Shown: in pieces, positions 13,501 through 22,193 of the stretch
How the letters are laid out: each line of letters opens with the position of its first letter
Numbering within the stretch: the first letter of the stretch is position 1
NCBI GenBank assembly: GCA_905160935.1
Contig: CAJHZI010000710.1
Coordinates: 46,001-110,000 of the forward strand
Direction: 5' to 3'
Length of the DNA stretch: 64,000 nt
DNA from: Enchytraeus crypticus
Lineage: Eukaryota; Annelida; Clitellata; Enchytraeida; Enchytraeidae
The notes under the pieces: generated by a model
The model's input: the letters and a program-made list of their open reading frames with translations, nothing else
The model's database searches: none
Told to the model about the DNA's origin: nothing
Position numbers and translations under genes: made by a program

Positions 13501-16500
13501 CCCGTGTAGCTGGTATAACTAGTTAGCTAGTATAGCCCGTGTAGCTGGTATAACTAGTTAGCTAGTATAGCCGTATGATTAGTACAGATGGTCTGCTAAT
13601 GATAATACGTATTAGCCCACAGCGTGAAAACATGACCAAATGTTAGCGAGTTTGACAAATCCAGTGAAATAATCCCGAAGACTTAAAACTCGCTTAGGGC
13701 AAAGTAGCTTACTACGTATTTCCAACTTCTGCTATCAGTGTGGAGAGTTAATACTATAAGGTTAAATTTAACGTCAGTTATCGTATCTCATAATGACTGG
13801 TAGGCACGCAGCCTCTTATTAAACGATATAGTCCCAGGGTTAGACACACTGCCTCATATAGGTTACACTATCTCTTTTTCTCTCTCTTAGTGCACTGCCT
13901 TCTGGCAGGTCCATGGTATATAATGCCTCCACTCTATCTTCCGCCTTCCTCTTCATTTCCACATATGAGTGGGTCTTTAAATCATCTAGCATACCTAACC
14001 TCGGCCTGCCTCTGCCTCTATTTCCTTCCATTCTACCTTCTATGACCACTTTTAACAGGTTGGAGTCCGTTGGACTATCTAAGACTTAACAGTGCTAAAT
14101 GCGTAAATAACAATTATCGCTTTCTAAAGAAAAACTATGAATGCTTGGACATCATTCTTTACTAGACCAGTATTTTAATTATTTCTCAGGACAATTAATT
14201 TAGTTATACATGTATATTTACATATCTTGCATAAACTTTGTTCTAAATCTTATTATAGAATGCACCAACAAATTACTCTGAGAGCATTTGCTTAAATATT
14301 CAAATGATTTATACATGTAGGTTTGATTGATGCCTTCGATTTCAGACTGCTTCATCTATGCTGAATCAAAAATTTTAGTAATAATCTGTTTAACTTTTAA
14401 TAAGAGAATAGCTTTTCCTCTCCGAAATTCAACGCTATTTATCATCCATCTTTCAGTACAGTCTTATACCCTCTGCTAGATATTGACCAAACTATTTATT
14501 CATAGCTCGAGGATATAAATGCGTCATCTATACATTGACATCGTCGCTAAAACATCGCGTAATTTCGAGCAATCTACGAAATGGAAGTCCGTGAAGTGAG
14601 GCTGTAATTATGAGATTAGAGTTCTGTTACATACAACTGTACACAATGCTATTTAGACTTGACTGCGCAAATCCTTGGATTTAATGTAGGAATTAACTGT
14701 GCACATAGAGTGACGGTTCATTGACGGCCTGTCACCATGCAGTGGGTATATTGGGTATATTGGGATATTCTTCATTGCGGATTAGACGCTATCGACGTCG
14801 TTGTGCTGACGTAGAGTCAACATTTAAACTCGCACACTTCATTTGACGTTACTTAAGAAAAGCAAGATCTTAAGCTTACTAAGTATCTAACTTTTGCGTC
14901 TTGGAATCAGATGACCTGAGTTCAAAACCCAAGTCTGGTAGAGAATGATAAAAACAACCCATGACCAACTAAACTGAGAGTCTGGAAAATGCTGGAGAAA
15001 GATTTTTTCCCAGCAATCCACTGGATTAAGATCTATTGGTCCACTGCAGAGTAATAGCAATAATAAAGACTTTAAGTTAGTGTCCTCGTACAAGGATGGA
15101 TACCATTACCTTATACAATGAGCTATGCTATTCAAGAACATGTTTTAATGATTGCTATACTGTACTTGAAAAGTACTGCTACATTACTCTTACTGCTTCT
15201 TTATACTTTATTAGTACTGCTTCATTACTAGTACTGCTTCTTTATACTTGATCAGTACTCTTTTTTTCCTTTTTTTATTCAAAGCTGTCGACATTCGCTG
15301 CTAAACTCTAGGTGCTGATTTCAGTTTAACGCTTCAGCACCATCGAGTTTTTATTATTTATTTTTAAATATTCGCTGCGAAATCGTGGATGCTGATTTCA
15401 GATTAACGTTTCAACACCCTCGAGAGTTGCTTTTTTCTTTTTTTATTCAAAACTGTTAACACTCGATGCTAAACTGTTGGTGTTGATTAAAGTTTAACGT
15501 TTCAACACCATTGAGATTTAGCATCATCGAGATTTAGAGAAGCAGTTTAACTTCGAACTTTGTATCTGCGCTCTAAGTTGTTACTAGTACTGCTCCTCTA
15601 TACTTGATCAGTACTGTTACATTACTAGTACTACTTCTTTATAATTGGTCAGTACTGTTACATTACTAGTACTACTTCTTTATAATTGGTCAGTACTGTT
15701 ACATTACTAGTACTACTTCTTTATAATTGTTCAGTACTGTTACATTACTAATATACTTCTTTACACTTGATCAGTACTGTTACATTACTAATACACTTCT
15801 TTACACTTGATCAGTACTGTTACATTACTAGTACTACTTCTTTATAATTGGTCAGTACTGTTACATTACTAGTACTACTTCTTTATAATTGGTCAGTACT
15901 GTTACATTACTAATATACTTCTTTACACTTGATCAGTACTGTTACATTACTAATATACTTCTTTATACTTGATCAGTACTGTTACATTACTAGTACTGCT
16001 TCTCTATACTTGATCAGTACTGTTACATTACTAGTATACTTCTGTATACTTGATCAATACTGTTACATTACTAGTATACTTCTGTATACTTGATCAATAC
16101 TGTTACATTACTAGTATACTTCTGTATACTTGATCAGTACTGGTACATTACTAATACACTTCTTTACACTTGATCAGTACTGTTACATTACTAGTACTGC
16201 TTCTTTATACTTGATCAGTACTGTTACATTACTAGTATACTTCTGTATACTTGATCAATACTGTTACATTACTAGTATACTTCTGTATACTTGATCAGTA
16301 CTGTTACATTACTAATATACTTCTTTACACTTGATCAGTACTGTTACATTACTAGTATACTTCTATATACTTGATCAGTACTGTACATTTCTAGTACTGC
16401 TTCTCTATACTTGATCAGTACTGTTACATTACTAGTACTACTTCTTTATAATTGGTCAGTACTGTTACATTACTAGTACTACTTCTTTATAATTGGTCAG

Positions 16501-17121
16501 TACTGTTACATTACTAGTACTACTTCTCTATAATTGGTCAGTAGAGTTACATTACTAGTACTACTTCTCTATAATTGGTCAGTAGAGTTACATTACTAGT
16601 ACTTACTGACAACCTAATATTGTGCGAATGCTAAGTTTCAACATAACACCTATAGACATGTATTTGGTTGACGCATAATACACTGACAGTCTGACAATAT
16701 TTTTTGAATAGAGAAATGTCACTATTTTATCTAAACGTTATTTGTGACATCCTTCTGTAACTACATCAAGTATCATGTCAGCGTCTTTCATGACAGTATC
16801 GAGAATTAGAAACCAATTAGAGTTACGCAATCAGTTGACGTTGTAGTTAGGGACGTATGCTTTAATTCCAGGCAGCATTTACTTTCAACTAATCCTCGGA
16901 TTTAGAGCATTGCGACTGGCCAATTGTAAATTGGTTAGACTTGGTTAGAATTGTTACATAGAGATGTCAATTTTGTGCATTGACTCTGGTCAAATATTTT
17001 AAACTACAATCTCTTATTAATTACATTATTTGCAGCTCCCGTTTCAATAAAAAGAAGAAGCGATGAAGGTATGTCTATTAAATACATTTATATATACTTG
17101 CATAAGCATATGTAGTGTATG

Positions 17122-17186
<65 letters not shown>

Positions 17187-18835
17187 ATACATGTATACAT
17201 ATACATGTATATACATGTATATACATGTATATATATATACATGTATATACTGGCTGAAGCCAGTGGCGAAGTCGATAAGATACTCGACCGCGGATCAGTA
17301 TGTGCGGGGCTCAAATCCTGGGCTCACCCGTCACTGACATCGCTTTTGAGTGAGGAAACTGACGGTAACTTTAGCTGTTTTTGTCTTCAGTGAATTAGCG
17401 GAGATAATGGTAATATTGAGAATGACAAATGTAATAAGTCAGCGGGACGTCTAGAAGTGAGTCTGATATGAGTTAGTAGACTTGATGGAGGTAAAGAGGA
17501 GGAAATACAGGAAGTGACTTGGGTTTAGTTCCATTAGAATTCATAAACGTAAAAGCTTTATGCAGCTCTCAACTGAGCATATCAATTAATAAAATGAAAT
17601 AGTGGAAACAATAGTGAAATCTTGTAAAAATTAGTGAAATAAATAAGCCAGTACCTGTTTATGCTCTTCTACTTATAAATATCTTTTTAATGGTTCTGTG
17701 GGTAACATATTCATCCACAAAACAGATTGTCTCCTGTACAAATTTCAGATGATTTGTTCTCTCATACAGTAATTCGCTGATGGCGTAACGTGATGATGCC
17801 CTATATGTATGTAGTAAAAGCTGGTAAAGCTAAGGTTAACGTTAGTTTCCTCACTCGAAAGAGATATCAGTGGCGGGCGAGCCCAGGATTTGAACACCGC
17901 ACAAACTGATCCGCGGTCGAGTATCTTACCGACTTCGCCACTGGCTCCAGCGAATAATGTAGTACTTCGCTAAGCACTCGTTCAGCTTATTGTACGATAA
18001 AGACTCGTAGATACCAATAGTATTGATTTAATCTTGACTTTTCAATACAGTAGTATATTTAACGCCCTGTTGCATGTTGCACTTGACACGTTGTATGCAA
18101 CAACAACAGTATATTTAACGTCATATTTTATCTATTTCACTAGACACGTTGTGAATTCTGTAAACAACAACAACAACAGTATAAATTTAACGTCCTGTTG
18201 TCTGTTGCACTAAACACGTTTTATACAACAACAACAACAACAGTATATTTAACGTATTTTTGTATGCTGCACTACGCACGTATTTGTGCAACAACCCAAG
18301 AGTATATTTAACGTCCTGTTTTGTATTGCACTAGACGCGTTGTATACAACAACAACAACAACAACAACAACAGTATATTTAAAGTCTTGTTGTATGCTGC
18401 ACTACGCACGTTTTTGTACAACAACAACTGTATATTTAACGACCTGTTGTATGTTGCACTAGACACGTTGTGTACAACAACAGCAACAGTATATTTGACG
18501 TCCTGTTTCATATATTGCACTAGACACGTTGGGCACCTGTAGCAACGACAGCAGTCCTCGACAGCTGGGTGAGACTGATGAACAGATGAGAATGAGACTG
18601 AAGAGAAAACTGCAGAGAAACAGAACGTCCTTCACCACCCAACAGATTGAGGATCTAGAAAAAGGTATTTTAGTGTAATGACTTGTTACTTAGACACACA
18701 CACACCGATGCTTCATAGTGTTATCTATCACTCTAATAACACAAGTTTTTAAGACACAGATAGAGGATACTGAAAAAGGTATTTTAGTGTAACCACTGGT
18801 TACTTAACTCTTTCTTTACCAGGAGTATTTTTGAC

Positions 18836-18930
<95 letters not shown>

Positions 18931-18946
18931 CGATGATGATGATGAC

Positions 18947-19002
<56 letters not shown>

Positions 19003-19015
19003 CGACGACGACGAC

Positions 19016-19066
<51 letters not shown>

Positions 19067-21222
19067 CGTTGTGATTGTTGATCAGAATTCGAGAAGACTC
19101 ACTACCCTGATGTGTTCGCTAGAGAGAGACTTGCTCAGAAGCTGGACCTGCCAGAGGCCAGGATTCAGGTTTGTCTTCAGTGAGACACTTCTGTGTGTAG
19201 TCTAACATTCGTGATTTCAAGTAATCAATTATCAATTATATTAATCACATAAATAATGTTAATTATAATAACTATATTACTTAGGCTATAGTAACTAAAT
19301 TAATAATAGTTATAGTATTAACTATATTACTCACATTAATTACATTTATAATACATATATTAATTGTATTTATTATATTAAATTTAATACTTATATTAAT
19401 TATATTATAGTAATTAAACTGTCCCACCTGGTATAAAGCTATTATTACATTGAGCTGAGAATTCGCTGATCGTGAGAGTAACTGATTGACTGATTGGCCA
19501 ATGGATCGATAGATTGTTAAACCGATTAATTTATTGATCAATTGATCGATTGATTGTGTGATTGTTCTATCGATTGACTGATTGATCAATTGATTGATTA
19601 AGCAGGTATGGTTCTCTAACAGAAGAGCTAAATGGAGGCGGGAGGAGAAGTTACGGAATCAGAGGAGGGACGTAGGAGGGGAGGTGGGAGGGTTGGGGCG
19701 CATGGCGGCCATTAATTCAGGGTTTAGCGGGGGGACGAGCAGCATGTACCCAGCCATACATCAGAGTCTAGGAGAGGCTTATAGATACGCCGAGTATGTC
19801 TAGTTGTATCTCTACATCTCCTGCTCTGTGTGCTTGTAGATCTTATAGATACGTCGAATATGCCTAGGTGTATCTCTACATCTCCTGCTCTGTGTGCTTG
19901 TAGATCTTATAGATACGCCGAGTATGTCTAGATGTATCTCTACATCTCCTGCTCTGTGTGCTTGTATATCCTATAGATACGCCTAGTATGTCTAGATGTA
20001 TCTCTACATCTCCTGCTCTGTGTGCTTGTAGATCTTATAGATACGTCGAGTATGTCTAGATGTATCTCTACGTCTCCTGCTCTGTGTACTTGTAGATCTG
20101 TTTTCTTTTCTCTTTTGACGTATCCATACAATCACTGTTCCGTGTTTTATTGTTCACCAATTTGCTTCAATCTCTAACATTATTATTTTTCTGTCATAAC
20201 TGAAGAAAGACCACCCACTAAATGCACTTGTCGTAAAAGGCGACTAAGCCAGAACTGAGGAAGGCAACTCGAAACCATCACAGAAGCCACGTTATTCTCA
20301 AGCTGTAGGCTACACAGTGCATTGATAAGGCACAGCATTTTATGATGGGATTTACCTAGGTGGGTTATTAGCTGTTCCTTACGGAGAATGCAAACAGTCT
20401 GTGAGTTGAAATACTTACCTTGGATCTGCCACTGACGGAACATGAGACAGAGAAAGATGATTATTCCATTACTTATTAAAACTTGTATTAGTTGTATGAG
20501 TTCATTTATACTATTTATTACTTTCATTTAATAATAATAAAGGTTTAACGTCCGTTTCCTCATCCAGGGATGATGTCAAGGACGTAATTTATAATTAGAA
20601 GTATTAACTGTTATTACTCTTGCACACTCCGGTCCCTCTCTCTGATATTATGTACAACATGCTCGATTCTAAAGTCGTCTTTATGCATAAGAATTAGTAA
20701 CTTCAGTTCTTACTACCTTTTATTTCATCTTTTTTACTTGACTGCTTCTTTGTTGCTAATTTATTTTGATTAACTGTCAATTTTATATTTTTTATTAATA
20801 CTAATAATATTAATTAATTAATACTAATAATATTAATTAATCAATTTTGATAATATATTTATAATAAATTAATTAATACATTTTCATTAACTGTTAATTT
20901 TTTATATTAATCAATTTTATTTATTAATCAGTTTTATTAATTTTGGATTAACAATTAATTAGTAACCTCACCCTAGTTAAGCTGTTATTTAATGGAAGAA
21001 GACGATGATTAAGCAATTGATTGATTGATGTTTCAGATGCATGCCACCGATGCCTAGCTACTCCCTGGCGCCACCTAACCCAGCCTGTCTTCAATCAGTC
21101 AACCCTGCCTCATACTCCTGTAAGTGTACAGCCATAGAATTCTGTAGCATTCGTAAATTTCGTAGAAAATAATAATTTTAAATTATCTTACCTTAATAAT
21201 TTAATATTCTTTTTATCTCCTT

Positions 21223-21271
<49 letters not shown>

Positions 21272-22115
21272 TCACTTTCTAGTGTAGTGCCATGTGGCAG
21301 GTCCAAGGTACATATTCATACTCTGCTTTCACACTCCTTAAATGTGCAGCACTCCATAGATCAACAGGTTAGACTCTTCACAAAAGTCTATGTCGTTTCT
21401 ACACTCTATTTGGGCAATAGCTATATTTGGGTTTGCTTTTTAAAAATCTCATTTAAGTAATTTTAAACATCTGTGACTTAAAAACGCAGTTGGTCAATTT
21501 AGCAGGTTTTAACCATTGAACGATATTTATGTATTTGAATTACTCAGATTTTGTGTCTTCAAATAGTTTAGAAGTAAAGCTAAAAGCTAATATTTACGTC
21601 TGTTTCCTTACTCGAAAGCGCTGTCAGTGACGGGCGAGCCAGGATATGAACCCCGCACATACTGATCCGCGGTCGAATATCTTACCGACATCGCCACTGG
21701 CTCGAGTCAGGCATTAGGGAGACATTAGTTTGCTTTATCAAGCCTGTGTTATGAACAACTCATTGGCACAATGATGACGATGTTTGTGTTGCACGCAGAC
21801 TGCCCCACACCTAGAGGCTACGACCCCCTGGCTCTGAGCAGCTACTCGAGGTCCCCCTGTAACCCCGTCATGCCTCCTCACATGATCACACAGCACAACT
21901 CTACCAACGGTCAGTGTCATGATAATAGTAGTAGTAATAATAATAATAATAATAATAGTAATAATAATAATAATAATAGTAATAATAATAATAATAATAA
22001 TAGTAGTAATAATAATAATAATAATAATAATAGTAGTAGTAATAATAATAATAATAATATTAAGAATAATAATAATAGTAATAATAATAATAATAACAAT
22101 AATTATAATAGTAAC

Positions 22116-22193
<78 letters not shown>

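Noticed and set aside
17252..17376. SINE-A copies as functional tRNA genes
   Set aside because: B box is present but no cloverleaf stems close; they recur in many diverged copies with a shared non-tRNA tail.
18541..18554. Alternative exon 5 acceptors (GTAG, ACAG, GCAG)
   Set aside because: All need phase 2 from the previous exon, whereas exons 3 and 4 leave in phase 1; the phase-1 acceptor at 18523 is also the one repeated upstream.
18831..19205. 124-aa poly-Met frame
   Set aside because: Out-of-frame reading of (GAT)n that runs across Pax6 exon 6 in the wrong frame.
19794..19803. Pax6 ending at TAG 19801 as the main product
   Set aside because: Three further phase-matched exons give the conserved C-terminus; the short form is kept only as a possible isoform.
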